DNA of 64,000 nucleotides from Hermatobates lingyangjiaoensis (GCA_026182355.1 JAPFBL010000116.1:1-64000); one strand, 5' to 3'; numbered from the stretch's first letter, positions 21,793 through 34,499 are shown. A program made the numbers and translations. The notes: generated by a model from the letters alone, not told the origin.

Positions 21793-22231
21793 GCTAAATG
21801 TATTACCTATGAAAAATTGATGTTGTTAAGAAATATTGTTGCATGGTCTCTAATTAAATTTAATAGGTTAAATATTATAAACATTAGTAACGGTCTCTTC
21901 AAACTTGATACTTTCGTTACGAGGGCAATAGCCTCTTCTAAGAGGGTTGACAGCTAGCGGATGGTTTTTTACTCTTTCTTACTGTACTCCTTTGTTTCCC
22001 CAAACATCCCTTTCTGGACATTAGTCCTTTCCTGCGTTTTCACCCTTTTAAAATACCACTCATCACTCCCACTCTTCTCAACCCCTCACCAGATATTTTC
22101 TGCATCTAGTTTTCCAGTTGGGTTTTTGACTCTGACGAAGTCCGCTTATTACGGTTGATAGATCTTAGTTTTGTTTTCCCATTTCATATTGTGGTTTGAT
22201 CATTGATTGTTATTTCACGTGTTTATGTGAA
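21793..22231. mobile_element. PLE-like remnant with coding trace and family A end
   Basis: About 390 bp align with 44654-45045. On the minus strand both copies can be read, with stops and frame changes here, as a related peptide containing IALV, SSL, PLL and LLNL. The block ends at a plus-strand family A hammerhead (22126-22170: CTGACGA intact at 22132-22138, GAAA mutated to GATA) and the family A tail (to 22231). I infer a degenerate piece of the autonomous element that mobilised family A; the protein region is not identified. Confidence 0.55.
22126..22170 (+). ncRNA. Inactivated hammerhead, family A single arm
   Basis: CTGACGA (22132-22138) with GATA in place of GAAA (22156-22159). Helix II and AGATCT are kept. 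Confidence 0.55.
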
Positions 22232-22239
22232 ATCTTTTT

Positions 22240-24390
22240 ATACTATTTTACAAATATAATATGCATTTATATTATATTTGTTCAAGCGTTAATATTATTT
22301 TTCTAATTATTTTAAATTTTTTTCTACATTAGTTTCAACTACTAGGAACTCATTTGTATGGTAACAGTTTTCTTTCTTACTAGAAGAGTGACAAACTGAA
22401 ATGGTTAATATTTTATTAATGAGGGATTTATTTTTGCCATTATAATATATTTTTATATAACAATTTTTAGTTATTCTAAACTAAATTATGTGTTTTTATC
22501 ACAACTCTAATTGAATGAATGGTAATTTTTAATTTTTTTTTAAATTCATGAATGAAACTAGACATTCATAGGCAACCTTATGAAATATGATTCTTTCAAT
22601 TATAATAATTTACTTAAACTAATTCTAATTCCTTGCAATTGACATATGCTCTACAATTCAGAAATGACAGAAGTGGTGCTCTAGTATTTAAGTGCAAAAT
22701 CAACTTTTGTTATTCATTTTTTCTCATTTAATAAAGTCAAGGTAGTTTATTAGTTTTTTTATGAAGTAAATGAAATAGTTGTAAACAATATACATGTATA
22801 ACTATCTCTCAAATTATTTAGATAATATATAACCACCTTTATAGGAAGAAAAATTTGAACTGAATTGAGCGGGGACATAACATGTACAATAGCGTTTGAA
22901 GGTACGTATGTCAGTTTAGGAACGGAAGCATCATTCGTGTTTGAATTTAGTACCCTATCCTCAATTAGACGGCATTCTGACAACTCCTATTATTTATTCA
23001 GATCAATTATTGAGTACACGTAGAGATCGACAATGTCTTCTAGAGAATTTGGGAAGGAAATTACTGGTCTAAAGGCTGAAGGAATTTATCCTATTTATTA
23101 GCCAACATGGTTACTCTAAAATTGATTTCCTTGGTAAATTAAATAGCATATCGTTCTTGTAACGCACGATTAAATGTTTTCATAGAAATAAAGGAATGAT
23201 TTTAATAATATAATACTAACAAATTACTAATGCCCTTTCTGAAAATCAACTACCTTCCTAATTTCATCGTCATCTAAAATTGAAAGTGTATATTGAACCT
23301 GATGTGACTGCTTTGTAAAACAAAGAAATATAATTCTATGATTATTATATCTTATAATGATTTAAGATAAAATATTGTAATATACTCTGCAGTATGGATA
23401 TACCTGCGGTTCAATTCTTCAGTATTGCGCCATGCTTTGGAAACGATACAATAGAAAAATGACTAAACGGGGGGGAAAAAAAAGAATAGCCTAATGCTTT
23501 ATGCTGAAAGATAAAATGAAATATTTTTGTTGGTCAGATCAGGCGAAGAATGTTTTCTACGAAATGGATGTCGTATTCTATGTAAGCTTCATGATCTCTT
23601 GGATATACCTATTGACAAAGCACTGTGGCATGGATAAAACTGATTTGGATAAGTTAGGTCCCGTTTGGGACAGTTTAAAACTCCAAATTTTGGCCCCAAA
23701 CAATAACATATTTAATTTTCTTTTCAGCATAAAGTAATTAGGTAAAACTGTTGTAAAGCAAAAATGTCTGAAAATAGATGAACTTTTTTTTTTGATAATT
23801 TAAAATATTAATTTAAAACGAGTTTTAGTTTCTCAAGCTCCGGTAAAGGGAAAATTCTTGGAATTTTACATCTACAACAGGATTAATAAAAAAAAATTCT
23901 TCTTTAGCTATACAAATAAAAGTCTATAAAATTTAGCATTATTACCTGTTAAGTCGGATATTCTTAAAAAAAGGGATTTCATTTAGCTATTGAAAAAGCA
24001 ATGGTTCAAGAGGGTGGAACATCGATAACATAGAATGAACTTCAATTAAGTTTTATTGGCATGACAGTGACAAAAGAAGGCAAGGTAGTTCAGAGGAATT
24101 TTGTAAAAAGAATCTGACAAAAGCTGAAAGTATAAAAAAAATTAATAACACGGTTTTAGGGTCTAAATTTAAAGAAAGCAATATACTCTTATTTAAGCTT
24201 GAGAGCTCCGAGCAGTAATGAAATCAACTCATGTTTGAGCTCCATAATCCTCCGTTATTCGTTATATCTCAAGTGTTTACCTTTCTTTATAAAATTGCAG
24301 ATTGCTGTAATGAAAGTAATAGCTTACGTCAAATTATGGACATATAATAAACACAATTATGGATATAAAACACAAACAAAAGACTAACAC
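22240..24390. other. AT-rich stretch, nothing recognised
   Basis: Short frames only. No repeat match in this window. Confidence 0.5.
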
Positions 24391-24392
24391 TC

Positions 24393-24445
24393 ACTTTTCT
24401 CGATAATTTCAGCTTTACTGTCATCTTCAGGGGAGGAAAAAAAGA
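24393..24445 (-). ncRNA. Degenerate hammerhead related to family D
   Basis: CTGAAGA (complement of 24424-24430) and GAAA (complement of 24407-24410) are intact. Helix II is reduced to CAG/CTG with unpaired ends. TTTTC and GAAAA in the flanks can pair as helix I. Confidence 0.5.
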
Positions 24446-24510
24446 AAAATAAGACGAGGAAACACAAGAATAGAGACGTGCAAGCATACACCGTCCCATA
24501 CAAAGTGATA

Positions 24511-24536
24511 TATTATATATATATATATATATATAG
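24511..24536. repeat. (AT)n microsatellite
   Basis: AT dinucleotides between a ribozyme relic and a CTATGAA-variant element. Confidence 0.93.
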
Positions 24537-24539
24537 GTG

Positions 24540-24650
24540 TGTTATCCAATCGGGGTTCGGTCAAATTTTCTAGGTTCAAAAATCAAACTCTCATTTCCAA
24601 CGTTTCGGTTTTATTTTAAAACCTTTTTCATAGGCCTACAAACAAAGGTT
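24540..24650 (-). mobile_element. CTATGAA-variant hammerhead-like repeat, copy 1
   Basis: Minus strand: CTATGAA (complement of 24627-24633), a perfect 7-bp hairpin GGTTTTA/TAAAACC, then GAAACGTT with self-complementary ACGT. The 3' half looks like a hammerhead, but CTGANGA is replaced by CTATGAA. The flanking GTTTGAT and GAACCTAG motifs recur at 34.7 kb and in part at 51.5 kb. Confidence 0.5.
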
Positions 24651-25002
24651 AGTAAGAAATCACATATAACATCCATCATATAAACAATAAGAAATGAATT
24701 GTTACAACTTATGAATATTATAAGCAGAAGTATTTAGAGATAAATAAAACAATATAACTTACAGAAGTAAGAATTTTTTTAAACTAAGAAAATGAATTTT
24801 ACATTATTTAAAGGAATAACAATCTTAACGGGACAAAACCTTCGACTAGACTAATAATTACAAGTAACCTCAACACAGTTCACTCAAAGGAACTAAATAA
24901 ATCAAATTTCAAATTCAAATAAATATAACAAATAAATATTCAAATAAATTCAAATTTTTTTTATGAAATGTATATAGTATATATATATAATAAAAGCTTA
25001 TC

Positions 25003-25075
25003 AGGACTCGGTCAGTTCTTCATGCTCATATTGAACTTTCATTGCCAACGTTTCTAATGTATAAATGATTGAAAA
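25003..25075 (-). mobile_element. CTATGAA-variant repeat, copy 2 (partial)
   Basis: Keeps GAAACGTTGGCAATGAAAG and the distal GAAGAACTGACCGAG tail shared with 51.5 kb. The part upstream of GAAA is lost. Confidence 0.45.
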
Positions 25076-25198
25076 ATTTATAATGTAATACTCAGTATTT
25101 CTGTTTTAAAATTTTTATACCTCTGCTTATCCGATGTCTGAAATGTCGGTTATCCAGTCCATAGTCGTCCTAACAAAGCTGTGGGTTTTCCCACTACT

Positions 25199-25250
25199 CT
25201 TCCTCCTTATAGGCGGTTAAACCGAAACCTTGAAACTGTAAGGGTTTATT
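25199..25250 (+). ncRNA. Strongly decayed family D hammerhead
   Basis: CGGTTAAACCGAAAC and ACTGTAAGGG align with family D, but CTGAAGA has become CTTATAGG. Confidence 0.35.
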
Positions 25251-25327
25251 TAGTTTCCTAAAGAGATTTATTTAGTTTCATTTTTAGTTCTTTCATCAGT
25301 CTACTTTGGATTATTTTTCCATTTATG

Positions 25328-25330
<3 letters not shown>

Positions 25331-25359
<29 letters not shown>

Positions 25360-25450
25360 CTCGCGCACGAACGCACCCAGACCTGAGCTCACACACACAC
25401 TCACTCAATATACACACAAACACACACACATACACACACACACACACACA
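25331..25450. repeat. (AT)n followed by (CA)n-rich repeat
   Basis: AT run to about 25360, a short unique spacer, then a CA-rich microsatellite (25388-25450). Confidence 0.9.
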
Positions 25451-25519
25451 AAGACCAACTAAATTTTTGGTCTAATCAAAAATGAATCAAGTGGTAATAA
25501 CTCACGCCTGATGATCCTC

Positions 25520-25730
25520 CTTTTGTAATAAAACTGCTCCCCAGCAGGGAGTGAGCACCCGTCAGTAGACACCCGGGGTGCAGCCTAGGCGGGGTTACGG
25601 GACTCATTTTTATGCAGAACCACAAGGTTAGTTAGGCAGCATGAATTAAAGCTAGCCTAGGAGTGTCTCGTTAACTGGTTGCCATGGACCCAGACCGCCC
25701 TCTCGTCGTTATCACCGTCTTCATTATTAA
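25520..25730. other. GC-richer unclassified block
   Basis: Contrasts with its AT-rich surroundings, including a CCCGGGGTGCAGCC region. No open frame or tRNA-like boxes found. Confidence 0.35.
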
Positions 25731-25739
25731 TATTGCCCA

Positions 25740-27110
25740 ACCTTTATTAGGAACAGGGAGCCAACAAACTACTATCTTTACTGCTTCCTCAAATTAGCTT
25801 TTACAGTTATTTTTTATGTCCCATTAATTTACTTTATAATTTTTTTTTGTATTCACCAAATCGTAAATACATTTTTTTTTATTCTGCACACTTTAGGTTA
25901 TAATAATTAATTACTTCATTAAAACTTCCAATAATTTAATTCAAATTCATACAGTGAATTTACGCTCTCTCATTGATAAACGATAAAATCAATTCTAGGA
26001 AGGGATATCAGAAAGTCATTTACTTATTTTATATATGGATGGATGAACGCTTTGTACCAATGAAGACTTTTGTTACATTTAAAGTCAATTGTCCATAACA
26101 ATAAAACAGATACTTCTCTCAAATCCAATAGCATTATCATCTTTGAGTAAAGAATAATTTAACTTTTTTGTTTAAATAATGGTTCATATGTCATAAATAA
26201 CATAGTATAAGTCCATAGCAGGCACTTTAAATCATGATATAAATAACATAATTTATTTTTTATAAATTATATTTATATTTATAAAAGATATAGAATTATA
26301 TCATTTATATCATGACCTCAGGATCTTCTCTGAGGAGAAGAAATATATTCTCTTCATTATTATATTTGGCTGCAGTATAATAATACTGTAATTAGTAGGG
26401 TAATATTCTGTAAGCACTTAAAAAATGGCATAGTACTTTCTCATTAATGGGTAAAAAATCGTTGAACAATTGTTTGAAAAATATAATGAAATCAAACTTT
26501 TGAATATAACATTATAGTGCAGTCAAAATGTGGATAAATTATAATGTGGTTGTTAAATATAAGTATATATTAATTTACCTGCAATAATAAATTTACTATT
26601 ATTGTAGATAAAACCATTAACAATAATAGTGAACAGTCAATAGTAAATGTTTTATTATAATGTGATTTTATTTTGCAGATTTGTTGCAAAGAATTAGTGA
26701 ACTCTACCGAATTACGGTTTTATGAGTATTTATCTTATATGTATTCAATAATGAAAAGAAATAGGTGATATTAACATTAAATTCTGTGATCAAGAAAATA
26801 GTATTGCGTTCCGAAATTCAAAGAATAGTAGATAACTAAAAAGGTAGACACACAATATGAAATGTATTATAAATCAAGAACAAATTAAAACATACTCTTT
26901 TGTCAAGTAATCAGATGACTTTGAAATTAGGAGCTGACTTCCGTAGTTTATTATGGCATTAATTTATTTTGGATGTTGTTTAAAGGGCTTAAAAAAGTAA
27001 TAAGTTAATAAAATAACTATATATATATTTGTTAATATATTTTATATTCTATTTGACTGCATGGACGAAATGAAATAGAATTAATCATTTAAATATGTCA
27101 AGGATATATA
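25740..27110. other. AT-rich stretch, nothing recognised
   Basis: A short inverted segment around 26235-26330 (TATAAATGATATAATTC-like) suggests a hairpin. No coding signal. Confidence 0.5.
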
Positions 27111-27114
27111 CTAG

Positions 27115-27265
27115 AGAAGGATCCCCACTCTAAATACACTTGAGTTAGGCTACATTTAGGACTCCAAATGTAGAAGGTTCATTGTGTGAATTCACAAAGG
27201 GCCAGTCATTGACTTATTCGTGTTCTCTGATGGGTCGGTCAGCCACTGCAACTTGATCCCTGTAA
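27115..27265 (+). mobile_element. 5'-truncated SINE copy
   Basis: Only the 3' half of the SINE family is present: CACTTGAGTTAGGC, CATTTAGGACTCC, then TTCACAAAGGGCCAG, matching 17600-17745. The tRNA head and first body block are missing, as expected from incomplete reverse transcription. Confidence 0.68.
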
Positions 27266-27269
27266 AATC

Positions 27270-28930
27270 ACATAACAAAAACAATTAGGGGTAAGTATTT
27301 TTGGGGCTGGAACGGATTAATGGCATTTCAATTGATGCCAATGGGGAAAATTGCTTTGAGATATGAGTAAATTGACATACGAGCAAGAATGACTGAACGA
27401 ATTAAACTCGTTTCCCGAAGTACTACTGTATTACTTTTTTTGTGTAATACCTTCTAATCGAAATGCACTTTATATCCTTTAAACTGTTTTTAAAAAGCAC
27501 CCAATAGAACCAAAACATTCATTTTGTAGTTATAAATAAAAATTTTGCTAATAAGTGGAAAGAAATTGTTAACAGGAACAGGTGAGATTTACTTAAAGTA
27601 ACATACCTGATGACTTATGATTAAATTTGAAATGTTGCAATATTAAAGGTGAAATGTTTGTTTCACAGTTTGACGGGTAGTAATTTAATTTAACTCAAAA
27701 AGAGCCCTGGGCAAGACTCGCTGGATAGGTTTCTGATGAAATTGGTTTAACAAAAAACAACTTTATGGAGAAAGGTAGATTTTGTAAATTTATCATGTGA
27801 TTTGAGAAAATATTGTTCACTCCGAAATACTAATATTGAACAACAAACATTTTCATATGGCATTTAGCCAAATTAACATTATAAGAATAAAATCATTAAG
27901 ACTGATTTTGTTTGTTATAAAAGAAAATCTGGACTGCCTTAACTCAACTTTACTATAAGTATATGTAATAAACTCATTCACTAGTAACTGAGTTTGATTT
28001 ATTTTAATGGCGCTATAATGTAGATGTAATTTTAAACACTATGGTAGATATTATAAAACTTGAAATAATTGATTTCATCTACTTAATAAAGTAACGATGT
28101 TTATTTAGAGTACGCAATAGGTCGTCCTACTGCCAAAGGCTTTAATAGCTGTGGTAGATTCAACACCTATATTAATCCTTGCATTTGACTTGTAATCCAT
28201 TATACAGTTCCTCGATTAATAATCTACGGTTATTAGTGCAATTTTAATGGATTCTAGAGCATATTGCAAAAATCTTCGTCATACTCATGTAGCATTTTAA
28301 AGTGACTCATTAAATAATTAGAGTGTTGTATTTGGATAACAGAAATTTTTGTAACTGATTCTGTTGATTCACTCTATTCATGTGGCAGTTGTCGATTTTG
28401 AAATACCAGTTTACCAAAAATCTATCAAGCAAATAGTGAAAAACTTTAATAGTCGTCATTATTAGTGTAATATTACTCCTCCAATGTTTTAGCTCATGAG
28501 TATTCGTAGTAAGACGATACTACGTCTTAAGGTTGTCTTGTGGTGGGGTGGTCTATAATACAGGTATTCATTCATTTTGATAATAATTCAATATCCTTAA
28601 AGTAAAAGTTATTTTATGCTTCCCATAAATATAATATCAAACACTTCAACTTTTTTAGGGCATTAGAGAATCACCTATGTAGGATTAGAGACCTTTTGTC
28701 ACACATTTGATTAATGCTTTATCATACATATCAAAGTTGCAGTTACCACATTAAAATAAACCAGTAAATTAAGTTGATTGCTATTTCTTTTGATAGATTT
28801 ATTTTTTGTAAACTTATCGTAGAGTACTTGAGTTACCTATACTAATAAAAACACTATTTGTCTTGATCAAAATTTTGTCCAGCGTGTAACAGTTGTCAAA
28901 AAGAACACATTAGGTCAACGTAAGTGTTCT
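27270..28930. other. AT-rich stretch, nothing recognised
   Basis: No repeat or coding signal. Confidence 0.5.
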
Positions 28931-28934
28931 TTTC

Positions 28935-28985
28935 ACACATACGTGGTCTATATTTCTGGACATCCTCAGGAGTACTTTAATAGAA
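28935..28985 (-). ncRNA. Degraded hammerhead, family F
   Basis: Minus strand: CTGAGGA, extra T, GTCCA...TAGAC around GAAATA, as in the 9.9 kb copy. The GAAA box is replaced by CACG, so it is inactive. Confidence 0.5.
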
Positions 28986-28989
28986 AATA

Positions 28990-30740
28990 AATACCGTAAC
29001 ATGGAAAAAAACATTAGCTACATTATTTTTAAGGATATACATTATTATCTTGGTATTTTAATTCGCTTAAAGACTATTTATTGGTTGGTTGTAGTTTCTT
29101 AGCTACTACTGTGCTGATATTTGCATCATTTTTGCGAATATCCTCTATCTCATTTTGATAACTCAGGAAAATTAAAAAAAACTCTGATACCTACCTCAAA
29201 AAGGAAACGGAAAACACTATAAGTGCTGTTTAACAATTGACAATAAAACTAAATATTCCTCTTTGATAATCAGTATCCTTTTGTTTATTGCATATATTAT
29301 TTATTTATGAAATTCTTACTTGTATTTTGTTCTATAATCTATAATCTTTGCATACTCTAAATTCAAGTTATGCTTAGTGTTTATAGAGTGATGGGCAAAA
29401 TCACAAAAGGTTTTTTTTATAGTTGCATATCATACTTAGCTAGGGCCTGCCTATCTTTTAAATATTACTTTGTTTGGCCTACATAAATTGCATCACAATT
29501 GCCAAAAGGGTTTGACTACATAACATTACTGTTGGTAAATATATTAATTTGTAAGGATTTAACCATTTGGTCTTCCAAATTTAAATGATAACATTTTTAT
29601 TTTAGCGTCTTAAAATATCTTGAAAATCTGTTTGCAAAAGTTTTTCATAAGCTAGTGACCTGTATTGTGGTTGATTAATATTATCTGATGTTGGGATGCG
29701 TTAAACATTACATTCATTATTAAAATCTGAAAAAAAAACTATTTAAGCTCAAGTAATACCGTTTAGCTTCATTAGATGTTAGTTGTTTATTTACCAATAT
29801 AAGGTTATAGGCTACCCTATATAAGGTAATTTATACCCTCTAGGCTATAAGTTAGTGATTCTTGACACTATAATACATTGCAGTCATGTAGAATGATGAC
29901 TTGATGAAATCTTAAAAATGATTAAATTATGAAATTCCTAGGGTGTTTCCCCATGATGGAGACCTTTCTCATCCCCAATACCTGTTGAAGCACACAATGA
30001 ATATAGTGTTAACAATAAAATACAGAAATAATAATATATTGCTCAAAATTTGTTCTGAATTATATAAAACTTGTAAAAATATTCTGAGAGATTGCAATCA
30101 TCCCTAAAGTTATACAAGAAAAAAAAATTACCCATACAAATGAAATTATAATAGCTGTTAATACCAGTAATTATTTTATTATTATTTTTATAAAGGCGCA
30201 TTTATAATTATAAATATAAATGTAATCAAACATACATTGTTTATCCGTAAGTTTTTTAACAGCTTAGTTACTTTATTTACTTTAAACATTACAGGTTAAT
30301 TAGTGATTTTGTTAACCCAGTATAATGGAACTTGAAAGAACCACTTAGGAATTTTAAGTTTCTCGTGTGACTGACGTTTGTAGAATTAATATCAGTATTA
30401 TTATTTTGAGAAAACAGAGTAGTAGTGGTAAGATGCATTTTACTCGTGACTGAGGAATCCTGTTAGTGGACAGGTTTTGTGTACTTGCATGCAGTAGTGG
30501 GCATTCCAGTGCACACTGGCGCAATCATTTTAAAAACTAACTTCATATCGAACTTATGGTTCAGATTAGTATATTGAAATAAAACTAGTGTTAGTATTAT
30601 TTTCTACAATTATTCACAGGAATGACAGACAAAGAGTGTTTAACATTAATTAATTCATAATTGAATAATATTAAATTATAATTTATAACTTTTATAATTT
30701 AACATAGTTTTTAAATTCTAATTGATATGTGTGTATTGTT
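28990..30740. other. AT-rich stretch, nothing recognised
   Basis: Only short AT-driven frames. Confidence 0.5.
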
Positions 30741-30744
30741 GCAG

Positions 30745-30772
30745 GTACAGACGCAAGGATACCTGTACACAG
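30745..30772 (+). other. Possible 28-nt microexon-like segment
   Basis: A 3' splice-site-like run ending TGTATTGTTGCAG lies directly before it, and CAG/GTAAAT, donor-like, after it. Nothing confirms use as an exon, and chance is a serious alternative in AT-rich DNA. Confidence 0.15.
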
Positions 30773-30779
30773 GTAAATG

Positions 30780-31635
30780 AGTTCACTATTATAACATTTA
30801 TAACAATACAAGTGGCTAGTGGTACCACAACGCCATATTTACTCGTATGTAAATATTGCTTGTATTTTTTTAATTACTTGTCTAAACACATTTTGATTAG
30901 TTAATAGTACTGCCAACAAGCGATTGTATCGGACGTTCAGACACATATAACATCCTTTCTCTTTATATGCATATATAATGTATGAAGGCATTCTCTTTAT
31001 ATATCTCTATCGTTTTAGCTTTATATATGTATCTGTACTTTAGCTGTAGTACTTTCCGTTGATCGGATTTCTGCCTTTCTTCCATAATAGATGTTCACAT
31101 TGATGATAACAGGAGGAAATTTGAAGCCAAGTAAACATGTCAGTTTTAGATACTTATATACTTATAGGAATCCTTCATGCTCCCATCGTCTTTCTCAAAA
31201 CCAATGAGACCCTACAAGAGTGCTTCTCATATGGTCCGTCTTAAAAGTTGCTTAGGTGCTGCTTTAGAAATAATAGACTGCTGTTTTTAGGAGAAAAAAT
31301 GTAGCTGTTGTACCATCTCCCTACAAATATTGCTTGTTGTTTTCAAATATATTATTTATGAAACAATAACAATGTGATTTATGTAACGATCGCATGTAGC
31401 ACGGAAGATGCTTATACATATAGCTACTGTAGTTCAAACAACTCGTCAACATCGTTACCACAGTGGTACAACTGGAATTCTTCTCAAAGACTAATTCAGC
31501 AAACATTAAACGTACTTCAATACATTCAAAAGTACAATGCGGAATCGGAACATCATGTTTCCATGAAAAATAAACAAATACATATTTAATAAGTTTTATA
31601 TTCAAATTTTTTTTTAAACACTAAATGCACTCCAC
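30780..31635. other. Stretch with nothing recognised
   Basis: Overlapping 71- and 94-codon frames near 31321-31605 occupy opposite strands and have no recognisable domain. Confidence 0.5.
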
Positions 31636-31639
31636 ATTG

Positions 31640-31790
31640 GAAACGTTTTGGGGTCAAACACTTACAGAAATCATCGGAAAAACGTCATAAAATGACTTAA
31701 GGTACCTCAGATCATGTAAATCCGTCAAAATCTCGAGGTCGAAGTTTTCACGATCACTTTCCTTTACTTACATTAAATTAAAAATAGAAT
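31640..31790. repeat. Interspersed repeat, CCGTCAAAATCTCGAGG family, copy 1
   Basis: Contains AAATCCGTCAAAATCTCGAG, then TTTTCACGATCACTTT. The same order of motifs occurs three times at 42.2-42.7 kb. No ends or coding capacity identified. Confidence 0.7.
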
Positions 31791-31799
31791 AGGCTGAAA

Positions 31800-33590
31800 A
31801 TCTGTTCTATTTGCTGGATTTTTTACATTAACATCGATTTTTTTTTTAATAAGAATTCATTCAGTACTATTTATTTCTTACCATTCTTTTTACGAGTATA
31901 AACTGATTTCAATTACTTAATTTGATATAAAAGTTTTGATTTCAAAGACAAATACTAGTCGAAAGTGTAAAATACAGTTCACTAGTACTCAGTTTATATG
32001 ATTTTTATAGAGTTGCATAATATCCTTTCTTACCATATGGAAACAACATGGCTAGGTATTCAGTATAATTTAAATATGTTTGGTAAATGTGGCTTAGGAG
32101 GAGTTGATTCATAATGTTTATATATGAATGTTACATTTTCTGAACTAGTATATTTAAGAGATAACTTCCACATCGCTTACTAAATACATATTGTTAGTTT
32201 TTTATACATATAAAATGTATATATTATATAAATACATATTATAAACTATGGGTTACTATATGTAAAATGTGTTTACAGATTTCGAGGTTTCATCATTTAT
32301 TTTTGGTAAATTTTATTGAATATTATTCTGCTTAAGGATTTGTTGACTTATCTAAGATATGTTGCAGAGTTTAATAACAATTTTTCATGTGTTTGTATGA
32401 TGTATTAACGCATAGGAGAGTTATTATTGTATGTTGCGTAAAAACGGCCGCCAGCTTCACTCTTCGACCAACCAACGATTCTTTCCGCGCACTGTTGTGC
32501 ACGTTGTATTAGCAGTTCCAGGTCACGGACCTACTACTGCTGAATTATTGTCCTGCTCTGAATTATTTCTGTTCACTCTTCGGGTGAATTTAGTAACTCT
32601 CAAATAGTGTGAATTGATATCTGAACACAAATACTGCTTAAGAAAAATTTTTCGAAATTTTTAATATTGAATCCAGATATGAAGAAGAATTAAAAGGACA
32701 TCTATTTTGCTCCATGTAGATGTGTAGCCACCTTTAATATTGTGGTTGATACAAGGATGAATACATGCAAGCATGTATTCAATTACAATTAATTGATAGT
32801 GTTAAGATATCAACTTTAAAATATATCATATTAGTAAGTTGATTGTGATTGAGATTGGTAATACTTTCTCTAACAGTGAAGTTGAGTTAGACCACTCCAG
32901 TTCCTTAAACCTGTTCACTAGTTATTTTGTTCGAAGGACCAGACTTACCGATTTTCCAACAATTAAATGCTATATAACTAGTGAAGGTGTAGTTTCTTCA
33001 CGATTCAACTCCCACTGTCCATAGACGACAATGACCACCATACATTAGTGGGAGCACAAACATGTGGTGTCACCAATCCAAATACTAGCCACGCCCATAA
33101 TATAACCACCTTGGATAATCGAGTAGAAATCGGTGTATTCAGCATATCTATAACGAACAATTTTATTTATTTTCTTAAATCAGTTATTATACCAGAAAGA
33201 GTTACTTTACTAATTTCTCATAAAAATTAATTTACCAATTAAATGAAGTATGTGTTCTTTGCAATTAAATGATTAGTTGATTATCAACAAATTACTTTAT
33301 TATCCAAACTGTGTATGATTTTTAGAATAAACTATTCCATACGAGTTAAGATTAATAGGGCATTGCTATAGTAGGGTAATGGAGGAGATAATATAGAGAG
33401 AAGATGGGAGAGGAGCCCCATCGACCGACCAGGTGTGGTTTTGACTTGTTCATGTTTATACTTAGATGTCTCGAACACTATACCATCCATCAATACAACG
33501 CCCACCACCACATCCAGTACTCCTTATATATTAATTATATACAAGTTCGATATGCAACTACCTTTTTAAAAAAAGACGTTATATATCATA
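31800..33590. other. Mostly AT-rich stretch with one GC-richer patch
   Basis: A GC-richer patch at about 32440-32600 (ACGGCCGCCAGC) has no recognised motif. The rest shows nothing. Confidence 0.45.
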
Positions 33591-33681
33591 AAGTATATAT
33601 ATATATGAATAATAATCAAAATAACACTTGATATAATATATGGATTAATTTACCACAATGAAAACAATTTTTGAAACAATG

Positions 33682-33721
33682 CTCTAAGGCCTTTCGTTAA
33701 CACATCGTAAGAGAGCAAGTG
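33682..33721 (-). ncRNA. Inactivated hammerhead, family C left arm
   Basis: The core reads CTTACGA instead of CTGACGA. GAAA, AGGCCT and the helix I strands are kept. Confidence 0.5.
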
Positions 33722-33831
33722 AATTAAAAAAACAATAAATACTTGTTAACTTGGCTGATTGAAATTGCCATCAATTCTGGAAATTTCAATCAGCCAAGTT
33801 AACAAGTATTTATTGTTTTTTTTAATTCACT

Positions 33832-33868
33832 TGCTCTCTGACGATGTGTTAATGAAAGGCCTTAGAGC
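33832..33868 (+). ncRNA. Hammerhead ribozyme motif, family C, canonical core
   Basis: GCTCT (33833-33837), CTGACGA (33838-33844), extra T, GTGTTAAT hairpin, GAAA (33854-33857), AGGCCT then T, and AGAGC (33864-33868) closing helix I. All core bases are canonical, making this the best family C copy. The hAT insertion begins within helix I but duplicated its target, so the five inner pairs survive. Confidence 0.7.
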
Positions 33869-34189
33869 AGAAGTTCTCAATGGGGGTGAATTTCACCCCC
33901 AGGGGTGAATTTGGGCTTTTCAGGGGGTGAGTATTGACCACAGTAAGTTTATAGAGTGAGGAAAGCTATTATACATTTTTAATTATAAATTAATAAATAC
34001 TATTTTGGTTGAATTAATATTTTATATATTCATCAATAATTATAATTAGAATTTAATTTGTAAGATTCTATTATAAAGATAATCAATGTAAAGAGTATAT
34101 ACTATCTTGGAAAGAAGAAGGGGTGGGGGAATGGCATTGTGTGAAATGGCGGGAGGGGTGAATGGGCCAAGGGAGGCTGAGAACCCCTG
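33868..34189. mobile_element. 322-bp non-autonomous hAT element, 8-bp TSD
   Basis: Left end CAGAAGTTCTCAA; right end read inward CAGGGGTTCTCAG. CCTTAGAG is duplicated at 33860-33867 and 34190-34197. The family C copy at 1.8 kb shows the empty site CCTTAGAGCATTG, and the left arm here shows it in reverse. The element starts with a GGGGGTGAATTTCACCCCC hairpin and has no transposase. Confidence 0.9.
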
Positions 34190-34235
34190 CCTTAGAGCAT
34201 TGTTTCAAAAATTGTTTTCATTATGGTAAATTAAT

Positions 34236-34378
34236 CCATATATATATATTATATATATATACAGGTTTTGAGGTTTTTTGACGGTTTTGGTCTGGATATA
34301 CAGACCAGAACCTTTAAATATAGAGTGGTCAAGAAAGAAACAGCATGTTATATATATATATATATATATATATATACC
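34236..34378. repeat. Two (AT)n runs with short unique spacer
   Basis: AT runs at about 34237-34261 and 34349-34376. Confidence 0.9.
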
Positions 34379-34424
34379 GTATTTAAGTTTAATATAGACA
34401 AAGAAAGATAGAGAAATTAAAAAT

Positions 34425-34475
34425 AGACACTGACAGTCACTAATTTTTGGTTTCAACCGTCTTCAGGTGAGATAA
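34425..34475 (-). ncRNA. Hammerhead relic, family D, with compensated helix I
   Basis: CTGAAGA (complement of 34460-34466), extra C, GGT/ACC helix II. GAAA is changed to AAAA. Helix I is TCAC/GTGA here, against TCTC/GAGA at 51.3 kb: both sides changed together. Confidence 0.55.
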
Positions 34476-34499
34476 GTGAGAGTAAATAATATAATAATA

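Larger units (their letters stand above)
33607..34237. mobile_element. Family C foldback element, copy 2, interrupted
   Basis: Same left tail (33607-33641) and same arms as the element at 1.8 kb; outer ends 33642 and 34237. The right arm is split by a 322-bp hAT element. As at 1.8 kb, AT runs lie on both sides. The paired locus gives a clean view of the uninterrupted sequence. Confidence 0.82.
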
